From the IMG/VR virus record IMGVR_UViG_3300017960_000059, positions 1-22,747 of that record: a stretch of DNA of 22,747 nucleotides. One strand, given 5' to 3'. Numbering within the stretch: position 1 is the first letter of the stretch; the number at the start of each line of letters is the position of its first letter. The notes below the pieces were generated by a model. The model was not told the DNA's origin and ran no database searches. It worked only from the letters and a program-made list of their open reading frames with translations. This document shows, one piece after another, positions 15,561 through 22,110 of this stretch. A program made the translations under genes and the position numbers. This DNA comes from a virus.

Positions 15561-15588
15561 GGCCTACGCGGTTCGAGGATCGACCTCG
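15555..15588. terminator. Tandem hairpins over the stop of the putative protease gene
   Basis: GCGTAGG-G-CCTACGC (15555-15569) is a near-perfect 7-bp palindrome that includes the TAG stop, followed by CGAGG-ATCGA-CCTCG (15574-15588). No T-tract follows. It may attenuate or terminate transcription, or protect the RNA end, between the protease candidate and the next gene. Confidence 0.35.
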
Positions 15589-15631
15589 CCTGCCGGTGTG
15601 TGAAGGAACGACAACCCCAAGGAGAAGACAG

Positions 15632-16513
15632 ATGAATCAGTTCCTGGCAGATCAGTACGGCACGGGCGGCGTGGACGAAGACACGGATGCCCTCGAGAAG
15701 ATGGCCCAGCTCACTCTCCTGGTGAAGGAAGCCGAAGAGAACGACATCGATCTCTCGGAGCTTTCCGAGGAAGAGGCGCTCGAGCTCGCCGACGAGCTCT
15801 ACGGCGACGAGGAGTACGAGGACGAGGACGACTTCGAGAAGGAGGCCGCGGCCAAGTTCGAGGAGGCCGACTTCCTGGGCCGCGTCATGGCCCACTCCAT
15901 GTGGCAGGAGCTCGACGAGATCCAGAAGGAAGCCGGCCTCAAGGAGAAGGCCGTGGACCTCGGCCGCCGTGCCTACGGGGCCACTCTGGGTCGCGTCGGC
16001 AAGGGCGTGGAGCAGAAGCTCATGAACCGCTACCGCGGTGAGGGGAAGATGCCCACCAAGCTCGAGTCTCGCATCATCCAGCGGCTCGGCGGCGTCAAGC
16101 GGAAGTACCGCGGCAAGAAGATCACGGACGACAACTACGAGCAGTGGGCCGGTTCTCGCAAGGTCCGGCGCGGCATGAAGCGTGGTGCGCACCGCTTGGA
16201 GCGCGCGGGCCGCATCGGAGCCGAGGCCGCGACGACGGCGGGTGCGCTGGGTGCCGTGGGCGGAACCGCCTGGGCCGGGAAGAAGGGCATCGACGCCCTG
16301 CGCGACGGCAAGAAGAAGAAGGCGTCGGCCTTCCTCAAGCTCGCCGAGGATCGCGCGCTCGAGATGCTCTACGACGAGGGCTACATCGACGAGTACGGCA
16401 ACGTCTACGGTGCGGAGAAGACGGCCTCGGCCGGCGACTTCGACACGACCCTGGACACGGCCGCGCTCGAGATCCTCGAGGCCAACGGCTGGCCCGTCCA
16501 CTGGAACGAGTAG
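15632..16513 (+). CDS. Acidic/basic bipartite motif-bearing head-region protein
   Basis: A 293-residue protein; ATG 15632 has AAGGAG at 15619-15624. It starts M-N-Q-F-L-A-D-Q-Y-G-T-G and carries D-A-L-E-K-M-A-Q at residues 19-26. Residues ~35-85 are very acidic (E-E-E-A-L-E-L-A-D-E-L, then D-E-E-Y-E-D-E-D-D-F). The middle is strongly basic with a Gly/Ala segment (A-G-A-L-G-A-V-G-G-T-A). Near the C-terminus come F-L-K-L-A-E, A-E-K-T-A-S and an ending A-L-E-I-L-E-A-N-G-W-P-V. A scaffold or internal head protein is plausible from the acidic helical region and the position between protease and capsid genes, but I cannot name it. Confidence 0.55.
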   Translation: MNQFLADQYGTGGVDEDTDALEKMAQLTLLVKEAEENDIDLSELSEEEALELADELYGDEEYEDEDDFEKEAAAKFEEADFLGRVMAHSMWQELDEIQKEAGLKEKAVDLGRRAYGATLGRVGKGVEQKLMNRYRGEGKMPTKLESRIIQRLGGVKRKYRGKKITDDNYEQWAGSRKVRRGMKRGAHRLERAGRIGAEAATTAGALGAVGGTAWAGKKGIDALRDGKKKKASAFLKLAEDRALEMLYDEGYIDEYGNVYGAEKTASAGDFDTTLDTAALEILEANGWPVHWNE

Positions 16514-16552
16514 AAGGTCTCCGGGGTGTTGGGGTTGACTACGGTGTGGGCC

Positions 16553-16810
16553 ATGGTGGATGAGGTGACGAAGATCGCTGCGGTCTCGTCCCCCTCCATC
16601 AAGGCCCCACCCGCTCCCGGCGGGTTGCAGGGGCAGCTCAGTGCTACCCCTGTCGCCCCCGTCCCGTTGAAGAAGATCACCGGGAAGGCGCTGGAAAGCA
16701 CCAACCTCCAGAAGACCAACTACACGTCCGTAAACACGAGAGCGCAGATACCGAACGTCACACTGACCTCTGAACAAAAGGCTCTCACGCCCCCGGTGGT
16801 CAGATCGTGA
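16553..16810 (+). CDS. Small protein with N-terminal V-D-E-V-T-K-I-A motif
   Basis: An 85-residue protein; ATG 16553 has no clear ribosome site, and a GTG at 16526 is the only in-frame upstream start noted. It begins M-V-D-E-V-T-K-I-A-A-V, the recurrent motif in the same N-terminal position as in the gene at 12629. The rest is a low-complexity, Pro/Ser/Thr-rich and probably unfolded chain. If the motif were a cleavage or targeting signal, this would be a minimal cargo. It is followed by AGGAGG and the next gene. Gene reality is less certain than for its neighbours because of its length and weak start. Confidence 0.5.
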   Translation: MVDEVTKIAAVSSPSIKAPPAPGGLQGQLSATPVAPVPLKKITGKALESTNLQKTNYTSVNTRAQIPNVTLTSEQKALTPPVVRS

Positions 16811-16823
16811 AGGAGGTTCCCTG

Positions 16824-17939
16824 ATGGGACAGAGGATCAACAATTTGATCGAAGCTGCGCTCCTTGACGGCGCTGACGGGGTGATGACCAAGATCGCTCA
16901 AGATGCCGAGGGTGAAGCCGGCGGCGGCAAGTGCGCGAAGTGCGACAAGCCGGCCGCAGCTGGCTCCAAGCTGTGCAAGGAGTGCGCGGAGAAAGCGGCC
17001 CGTGCTGAGGAGCAGGCCGCCGGTATGGAGGAGACCGAGAAGACTTCCTCCGCTCGGCTGTACAAGCTGGCCGAGGCTGTTCAGTACATCGCCGACAACT
17101 TCGGTGACATCCAGATGCCCGTTGGTGTCCTGAAGACCGCAGAACCCGCGGCCACCATGACGCCTTCGACGTCTGGCCCCGGAGGCGGACCCAACGCCCT
17201 GCCCACCGATCTGAACTCTCCTCCCGGCGGTTCCAACACTGCCCCCGAGGGATTCGGAGAGGCCAAGGCGAAGAAGCCTCCGATGGTCCCCGGCCTCGAG
17301 GCCGGCGCGACGCCCAAGGCGGCGAAGAACGCCATCGAGACCGACGACACCACCCCGCCTGGCGGCGCTGGGGAGCAGCCTCAGATGATGCAGCCTGGTG
17401 GGCTCGGTGGTTCCACACCGCAGGCCGGCTCCAAGACTGCTTCGGCGGTCAATCGGATCAAGCAGGCCATGCTGCGTAAGCGAGCCGCCGAGAATCCGGG
17501 GACGAGCATCTCGACCCCCAAGACCATGCTTCCCACGACACCAGAGAACCAGCCCTCTGGCGTCGAACGCCCTGCGGAGGTCACTTCCCAGGAGAGCCTG
17601 ATTTCGTCCAACGAGGCAGCGATCAACGCGACGAAGCGCCAGGCCAAGGAGGTTCCGAAGAAGCGGATGGGCGATGTCCTTTCCGAGCCAGCCCAGTCGA
17701 AGTCGACCGATTCGGCTCTCGACGCGGCCCTCGGTTCGGGGATGGTGAACGAGGCCGGTGCCAAGGTCGCTGCGGCACAGGCTCGTGTTCACTTGCAGAA
17801 GATCGCAAGCGCCGGATGCACCTGCGGGGGCAAAGGCGAGTGTGGATTCTGCAAGATCGCTTCACGAATTGACCAGAGGCACACGGAGGATGCTGGTGCT
17901 CTGTGGGCTGCTGGTCGGGGACCGGGAGCCACCCGGTAG
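16824..17939 (+). CDS. Long disordered protein with zinc ribbon and many K-x-A motifs
   Basis: A 371-residue protein; ATG 16824 has AGGAGG at 16811-16816. V-M-T-K-I-A-Q is at residues 20-26. Cys37-x2-Cys40-x10-Cys51-x2-Cys54 is a classic zinc-ribbon spacing. Residues ~110-250 are Pro/Gly/Thr-rich and look disordered. Further motif copies are Y-K-L-A-E, L-K-T-A-E, S-K-T-A-S and L-Q-K-I-A-S, and near the C-terminus a second cluster reads C-T-C-G-G-K-G-E-C-G-F-C followed by K-I-A-S. No catalytic site is seen. The position just upstream of the capsid module and the repeated motif suggest a processed head or scaffold-associated protein, by inference. Confidence 0.55.
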   Translation: MGQRINNLIEAALLDGADGVMTKIAQDAEGEAGGGKCAKCDKPAAAGSKLCKECAEKAARAEEQAAGMEETEKTSSARLYKLAEAVQYIADNFGDIQMPVGVLKTAEPAATMTPSTSGPGGGPNALPTDLNSPPGGSNTAPEGFGEAKAKKPPMVPGLEAGATPKAAKNAIETDDTTPPGGAGEQPQMMQPGGLGGSTPQAGSKTASAVNRIKQAMLRKRAAENPGTSISTPKTMLPTTPENQPSGVERPAEVTSQESLISSNEAAINATKRQAKEVPKKRMGDVLSEPAQSKSTDSALDAALGSGMVNEAGAKVAAAQARVHLQKIASAGCTCGGKGECGFCKIASRIDQRHTEDAGALWAAGRGPGATR

Positions 17940-17950
17940 AGGAGGCCATG

Positions 17951-18337
17951 ATGCAGAAGCTCAGTGCACGAAACGTGGTGGCCGTCCTCAAGCAGATCCC
18001 AGAGGCTCTCGTGAAGACGGCCTCCGAGCGTGATCACTGGAAGGAGCGGGCCATCCGCGCCGAACAGATGCTCGGGGACTACCAGACTCGCGAGCGCGTC
18101 GAGAAGGTCGCCGCGGCCATGATCGAGAAGAACCTGAACAAGGGTCTCGATCAGGACGAACTGCGTGAGAACCTCATGCAGAAAGCCGCGGAGGGCAAGC
18201 TCGAGGTCGTGGCGGAAGCCGTCGGCATGACGGCCCGCAGCAACCCGCTGGGATTCCTGGGCGAGGACACCAACTCGACTGGGGGCGGATCCACCGGAGG
18301 AGCCTCGGCGGCGTTCGAGAACGCCATCCTGGGCTAA
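17951..18337 (+). CDS. Helical protein upstream of capsid genes, scaffold candidate
   Basis: A 128-residue protein. AGGAGG at 17940-17945 is two bases from an ATG at 17948 and five from ATG 17951, so I chose 17951. The chain is mainly helical and charged with coiled-coil character (A-S-E-R-D-H-W-K-E-R-A-I-R-A-E-Q-M-L, then R-E-R-V-E-K-V-A-A-A-M-I-E-K). It has motif copies V-K-T-A-S and E-K-V-A-A, a Gly/Ser/Thr-rich linker and a hydrophobic C-terminal end. Phage scaffolds are typically helical, charged and encoded just before the capsid gene, which is the only basis for the scaffold idea; the length is short for a scaffold. Confidence 0.5.
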   Translation: MQKLSARNVVAVLKQIPEALVKTASERDHWKERAIRAEQMLGDYQTRERVEKVAAAMIEKNLNKGLDQDELRENLMQKAAEGKLEVVAEAVGMTARSNPLGFLGEDTNSTGGGSTGGASAAFENAILG

Positions 18338-18395
18338 CCCGGAGATCTGCTGGGTGAACGGAAACAAGGAACCTTGATCTAGGGAGGATCGGAAA

Positions 18396-18878
18396 GTGTA
18401 CCAAAACTACTTCCGGACGACCAGCCCAGTCGCCGCCGTCAACCGTCAGGACTTCGTGGTCTCCGACCGCGCTCTGATGGACTTCGAGAGTGCCGCTCCT
18501 TTGGCGCTCGTGATGGGCGAGTGGCTGACGCTGGACGCCACTTACAAGCTGGCGAGGGCCGCGAACCCGGGCATCCCGCCCGGACCGTGGTGCCTCTTCA
18601 TGGAGCTCGGTCGTTCCGACGGCCAGGCCATCGCAGACGGGAAGCTCGACGTCCTCTTCCAGGGCGGCTACTGGGCCGAGACGAAGGTGTTCAACACCGG
18701 CGCAGCTCCGGCCCTCGGCGCAGCCCTCGAGGTGGCGAACGTCACGCCGACCGGCATCACCGGAACGAGGTCGGGTCTCCAGACCCACGCCGGCGGGGCG
18801 AACCCCGTCATCGGGTACGTCACGAAGCTCGCAGCCGACAACGGCGGCTGGCTCCAGTTCCAGCAGACGCTGGTGTAA
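18396..18878 (+). CDS. Probable capsid decoration / head-stabilising protein
   Basis: A 160-residue protein starting at GTG 18396 with GGGAGG at 18382-18387. The composition is beta-rich, with Gly-rich turns and few charges (V-M-G-E-W-L-T-L-D-A-T-Y-K-L, F-Q-G-G-Y-W-A-E-T-K-V-F). The C-terminus runs G-Y-V-T-K-L-A-A-D-N-G-G-W-L-Q-F. It sits 15 bases before the probable major capsid gene, the usual place for decoration proteins, and shares its transcript. The decoration call rests on size, composition and context; no specific family is recognised. A minor structural protein is the alternative. Confidence 0.5.
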   Translation: MYQNYFRTTSPVAAVNRQDFVVSDRALMDFESAAPLALVMGEWLTLDATYKLARAANPGIPPGPWCLFMELGRSDGQAIADGKLDVLFQGGYWAETKVFNTGAAPALGAALEVANVTPTGITGTRSGLQTHAGGANPVIGYVTKLAADNGGWLQFQQTLV

Positions 18879-18893
18879 GGAAGGAGGGATCAC

Positions 18894-20024
18894 ATGTCGA
18901 CCAGATCTCAAGTCCTCAACGATCTCTTCGTCCAGAACCTCGACAGCTACGAGGGCAAGGAGAAGGTCGCGGCCGCAGGCGGCACCTTCATTCGTGACCG
19001 GCTGCGCGAGGTCGCCTTCTCTCGGCAGATCCTGCCACCCGAGAACGTGACCAAGGCGGACTGTCAGCGGTCCACGCGCCACGACACCCTCGTCAAGATC
19101 ATCGACGTGGAGCCGGAGAGCCGCGCCATGGCGATCACCTTCCGTGGTCAGCCCAAGGCTCGCTTCATCCGCGCGCCTCGCGCCGAGATCCCCTTCTTCA
19201 CCATCTCGTCCGAGAAGTTCGAGAAGGTGGAGCAGGAGCTGCTCGCCTACGAGATGCCCATCACGCGCGTCATCGAAGACAACAGCGTGAAGGACATCCA
19301 GGAGGTGGAGGACCGCGAGTTCCTCCTGCACCTCGAGGCCGCCGTTCAGGCCATGCAGGCCGAGGCCAACTCCGTCGCCGCCGCGCCCGCGCTCAACAAC
19401 GCGAGCATCAACGGCCTGACGCCTCCACGAGAGTTCTCCGTCCGCAAGGGCGAGCTCGCTCGTCAGCCCGGCGTCACGGACAACGCCTACGTCTGGCCGC
19501 TCCAGCGCCCGGACATCGTCAACCTCCACAAGCTGCTGGACGGGAATCGTCTGCGTGCTCAGAAGGTCCTCATGACCGAGTACGACTTCGACGATCTCAA
19601 CCAGTGGACGGTCGAGGACTTCGGCGACAAGCTCCAGAGCGAGACCGCCGTCGAGGGCTACAAGTACTCGACGCTCCTCGGTCGGGCCTTCGTCCGGACG
19701 ATCAAGACCGACATCCTCCGCACGGGCAACCTCTACGTGTTCACGTCGCCCGAGTTCCTCGGGAAGTTCTACGTGTTGAACAACACGAAGTTCTACATCG
19801 ACAAGATCGCGAACCTGATCACCTGGCAGAGCTGGGAGGACATCGCGATGTCGATCGTGAACATCGCCTCGGTGCGGAAGCTCGAGCTCTACGCGGGCGA
19901 CGCCACGCTGAACGACACCGACTCGATCCGGTCCGACGTGACCCCGGTCGACGAGGCGGATCTCGGCGCGGTGAACAACCGAGTGGACTCCGGCCTGGTG
20001 TTCCCGCAGGTGAAGGTCTACTAG
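18894..20024 (+). CDS. Probable major capsid protein (HK97 fold)
   Basis: A 376-residue protein; ATG 18894 has GGAGGG just upstream. After a helical N-terminal arm it has R-Q-I-L-P-P-E-N-V-T-K and then beta-rich segments (L-V-K-I-I-D-V-E-P-E-S-R-A-M, A-R-F-I-R-A-P-R-A-E-I-P-F-F), a long helical part near 115-160, and A-F-V-R-T-I-K-T-D-I, Y-V-F-T-S-P-E-F-L-G-K-F-Y-V, as in HK97-fold shells. Codon use is strongly biased to G/C-ending codons, as in abundant proteins. Around residues 22-30, K-E-K-V-A-A-A-G-G resembles the recurrent motif and could be an N-terminal processing site. The call combines size, position after a decoration candidate, codon bias and fold-like pattern. Confidence 0.72.
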   Translation: MSTRSQVLNDLFVQNLDSYEGKEKVAAAGGTFIRDRLREVAFSRQILPPENVTKADCQRSTRHDTLVKIIDVEPESRAMAITFRGQPKARFIRAPRAEIPFFTISSEKFEKVEQELLAYEMPITRVIEDNSVKDIQEVEDREFLLHLEAAVQAMQAEANSVAAAPALNNASINGLTPPREFSVRKGELARQPGVTDNAYVWPLQRPDIVNLHKLLDGNRLRAQKVLMTEYDFDDLNQWTVEDFGDKLQSETAVEGYKYSTLLGRAFVRTIKTDILRTGNLYVFTSPEFLGKFYVLNNTKFYIDKIANLITWQSWEDIAMSIVNIASVRKLELYAGDATLNDTDSIRSDVTPVDEADLGAVNNRVDSGLVFPQVKVY

Positions 20025-20074
20025 CTTCGGCTTGTTCCTTCGTCCAAGCGGCAACACCGCATCGCGCGTTTTCA

Positions 20075-20111
20075 GAGGGGCGCGGCGTCCACAAGCGGCG
20101 TCGCGCCCCTC
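20075..20111. terminator. Strong hairpin after the capsid gene
   Basis: GAGGGGCGCG (20075-20084) and CGCGCCCCTC (20102-20111) form a perfect 10-bp GC-rich stem with a 17-base loop in the 113-base gap after the capsid stop. No T-run follows, so partial termination or transcript end protection, lowering expression of downstream neck genes relative to capsid, is as likely as full termination. Nothing else is evident in the gap apart from a ribosome site at its end. Confidence 0.55.
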
Positions 20112-20137
20112 GTATCTGAGGTGAGGAGGTTGATCCT

Positions 20138-20689
20138 GTGAAGTTCGTTATCACCAACATGGTTCGTCGGACCGAGACGCGTGTGGCGCGTGCGAGGTCG
20201 GCAACCCGAGCCCGTCCCCTTCAGCGAATCTGCGGGAACAAGTTCCGCCTCGTGCGCGGCAAGAACCGCGGCGGCATCGTCATCGACGAGGATCTCCTCA
20301 ACGAGCACTGGGACGAGCTCAAGGAGAAGCAGGCGGCAGGCCTGATCGCTGTCCACGAGGGGGTCTACAACGGCCCGCTCTTCGCGTTCGACTCCCTCGA
20401 CCGCCAGGTCGTCGAGAACACCCCAGAGCCCGTGGAGGAGCCATCCGATGATGAGCCCGAAGACGAGGAGCAAGCTGCGGATGATTCAGAGGAGGAGGCC
20501 GAAGAGCTCGAAGAGGAAGAAGCCGAGCTCGAAGAGGAGCCCGAAGAAGAGATGACCGCCGAGCCCGAGAAGCCTGTCGAGCGGATGAACAAGGCTGAGC
20601 TCATCGCACACGCAGCGGTCATCCTCGGCGAGGACGAGGGAGCCCTCGAGGCCCTCACCAAGAAGCAGATCATGGAGAGGCTCGGATGA
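20138..20689 (+). CDS. Unknown protein with basic N-terminus and Glu-rich region
   Basis: A 183-residue protein; GTG 20138 has GAGGAGGT about eight bases upstream. Residues 1-50 are basic (R-R-T-E-T-R-V-A-R-A-R-S-A-T-R-A-R). The middle 95-145 is a run of Glu and Asp, probably unstructured. The C-terminus (M-N-K-A-E-L-I-A-H-A-A, then L-T-K-K-Q-I-M-E-R-L) looks like a small helix-loop-helix of the HeH/SAP kind that can bind nucleic acid. The location after the capsid gene suggests a head-completion role; no family is identified. The next gene overlaps the stop as ATGA. Confidence 0.55.
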   Translation: MKFVITNMVRRTETRVARARSATRARPLQRICGNKFRLVRGKNRGGIVIDEDLLNEHWDELKEKQAAGLIAVHEGVYNGPLFAFDSLDRQVVENTPEPVEEPSDDEPEDEEQAADDSEEEAEELEEEEAELEEEPEEEMTAEPEKPVERMNKAELIAHAAVILGEDEGALEALTKKQIMERLG

Positions 20690-21090
20690 TCATCTACAAC
20701 CTCACGGACAGGACTCCCCCGTGGGAGAAGAAGCCGCGCACCCCGAACAAGATCAAGATCCGTGGTGTGCAGATTCTCCCAGGGGACCAACACGAATTCT
20801 CAGACTTCCCGCTGGCGCAGGTCTCGGGGCACATCAACGCTCATCGAGTCAGCGTCGACGGAATCCCCGACTGGTACCAGAAGGCGGAAGCGTCGGAGAA
20901 GGAAGAGCGGTTCAAGGTTCACTTCGCCCAGGTCGCCGAAAAGGCCGCTGCGGAGAAGTCCGTGAAGGCGTCTGTTGGTGCCATGGACGTCGAGGTCACG
21001 GCTGGTGACGACGGAGAGCTCGGCACCGATGACGATGAGGTGAAGATCACTCCGAAGCGCAAGAAGTCCAAGAAGGGGAAGAAGAAGTGA
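20686..21090 (+). CDS. Unknown small protein with Lys-rich tail
   Basis: A 134-residue protein; ATG 20686 overlaps the previous stop. The N-terminal ~60 residues look like a compact beta domain (I-Y-N-L-T-D-R-T-P-P-W, K-I-K-I-R-G-V-Q-I-L-P-G-D). They are followed by a helix with Ala/Lys/Glu, an acidic section (D-D-G-E-L-G-T-D-D-D-E) and a Lys-rich end (P-K-R-K-K-S-K-K-G-K-K-K). No K-x-A motif is evident at the N-terminus. It may be a head or connector accessory protein by position only. Confidence 0.55.
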   Translation: MIIYNLTDRTPPWEKKPRTPNKIKIRGVQILPGDQHEFSDFPLAQVSGHINAHRVSVDGIPDWYQKAEASEKEERFKVHFAQVAEKAAAEKSVKASVGAMDVEVTAGDDGELGTDDDEVKITPKRKKSKKGKKK

Positions 21091-21608
21091 CAAGTCTTCA
21101 GGGCCTCGACACCCCGAGTATCCCCGGGGCGTCCCAGACCTTCAACCACTTCGTGGCTCAGACCCGTCTGTTCATGCGGGACTTCCCGGAGTTGAACCGG
21201 CTGGTGGCTGGGGAGGAGACCGACGATCGTATGATCGCGTTCTGCTGCATGGAGGCCCTGAGCGACTTCAACTCCGAGCCGCCTCATCTGGGGTTCTACA
21301 CCTTCGAGATGTTCGTGCAGAAGGGCTGGGTCCACCCGCTTCGCAACGGGACGATCTGCCAGATCCTGCACACGATCGGGCTGCTCCAGACGCGCAATCA
21401 TCTGCCCTTCTCGGATGGCGGCCTCAACGTCGCGGTGAGCGACAAGACTCCCCTGCTCCAGAGCTGGATCCAGCTCTTCTGCAACAAGTGGGAGATGTGG
21501 AAATCGAAGGCCAAGGTGTCGCAGAACATCGCAGGCATTCTGACTGGTGAAGGGGGCGTCTCGAGCGAGCTCTTTGCCATCAACGGGTACTTCGGTATCT
21601 ACTACTAA
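21087..21608 (+). CDS. Likely head-completion / neck adaptor protein
   Basis: A 173-residue protein from GTG 21087, overlapping the previous stop as GTGA, with AAGGGG upstream. The pattern R-D-F-P-E-L-N-R-L-V-A-G-E-E, then E-A-L-S-D-F-N-S-E-P-P, then L-L-Q-T-R-N-H-L-P-F-S-D-G-G, V-S-D-K-T-P-L-L-Q-S-W-I and a helical C-terminal part is one I associate from memory with neck or head-to-tail adaptor proteins of tailed phages. It would attach below the portal and prepare the head for tail joining. Its place after the capsid gene agrees. It lacks the recurrent K-x-A motif. I am moderately sure of the role and have no symbol for it. Confidence 0.5.
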   Translation: MTSLQGLDTPSIPGASQTFNHFVAQTRLFMRDFPELNRLVAGEETDDRMIAFCCMEALSDFNSEPPHLGFYTFEMFVQKGWVHPLRNGTICQILHTIGLLQTRNHLPFSDGGLNVAVSDKTPLLQSWIQLFCNKWEMWKSKAKVSQNIAGILTGEGGVSSELFAINGYFGIYY

Positions 21609-21620
21609 GAGGAGGTCGAG

Positions 21621-22100
21621 ATGGCGACCTGGGCACATCGTTACTTTCGCACCCTGAAGGAGGCCACGTCTTTCCTCAATGGGGTGATTCAGATTCCGAA
21701 GGATGTCGGCGGCACGATAGACCTCGATGGTCTGACGTTGATCATCGACAAGGATGGTGGCGGCAACCGAACGGTCACCTTCGTGGGAACTGAGCTCACA
21801 GCCGAAGACATCGTGACGCAGATTGCCGCTGCCCACGCGGATCTCTCCGGCGCAGTGACCTACGTTCAGAATGTGGGTTCTTTCCACCACGGCCGGGGGC
21901 AGATCTTCTTGCGGATCGGCAAGGACGACGGGTCGGTCTACACCATTCGCGGCAACGGCACGGCGAACCCCGAGTTGGGGCTTCCGTCCCCGGCGACTCC
22001 CGCGAATGACGTCGTGGGCACGCCGTACACGAACACCGAGGCCCAGCTCATGCGCAACGTGGGCGATCAAAACCCGTGGGTCGTGGTGACCTACAAGTAG
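21621..22100 (+). CDS. Beta-rich virion structural protein
   Basis: A 159-residue protein; ATG 21621 has GAGGAGGT six bases upstream. The central segment (L-T-L-I-I-D-K-D-G-G-G-N-R-T-V-T-F, then E-D-I-V-T-Q-I-A-A-A-H-A, then I-F-L-R-I-G-K-D-D-G-S, ending N-P-E-L-G-L-P) matches a small repeat-type domain often present in phage tail and fibre proteins, where a strand pair, an Ile-Asn-Ala helix and a final Leu-Gly-Phe-like turn alternate. A structural role is likely; head, neck or tail cannot be distinguished. It follows the neck candidate by 12 bases and precedes the last gene by 10. Confidence 0.5.
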   Translation: MATWAHRYFRTLKEATSFLNGVIQIPKDVGGTIDLDGLTLIIDKDGGGNRTVTFVGTELTAEDIVTQIAAAHADLSGAVTYVQNVGSFHHGRGQIFLRIGKDDGSVYTIRGNGTANPELGLPSPATPANDVVGTPYTNTEAQLMRNVGDQNPWVVVTYK

Positions 22101-22110
22101 GAGCGAGACC

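Noticed and set aside
15461-16891. Long minus-strand open frame over 15461-16891
   Set aside because: It antiparallels the acidic 293-residue protein and adjoining genes, and is rich in Leu/Val from reversed Glu/Asp codons.
18174-20057. Long minus-strand open frame opposite the decoration and capsid genes
   Set aside because: High GC content opens antisense frames; it spans several real genes, has no ribosome site and an Arg/Val/His/Leu-rich shadow composition.
20450-20570. Repeated GAGGA/GAAGA units as a DNA repeat array
   Set aside because: They are explained by codons of the Glu-rich protein segment; no regular unit length.
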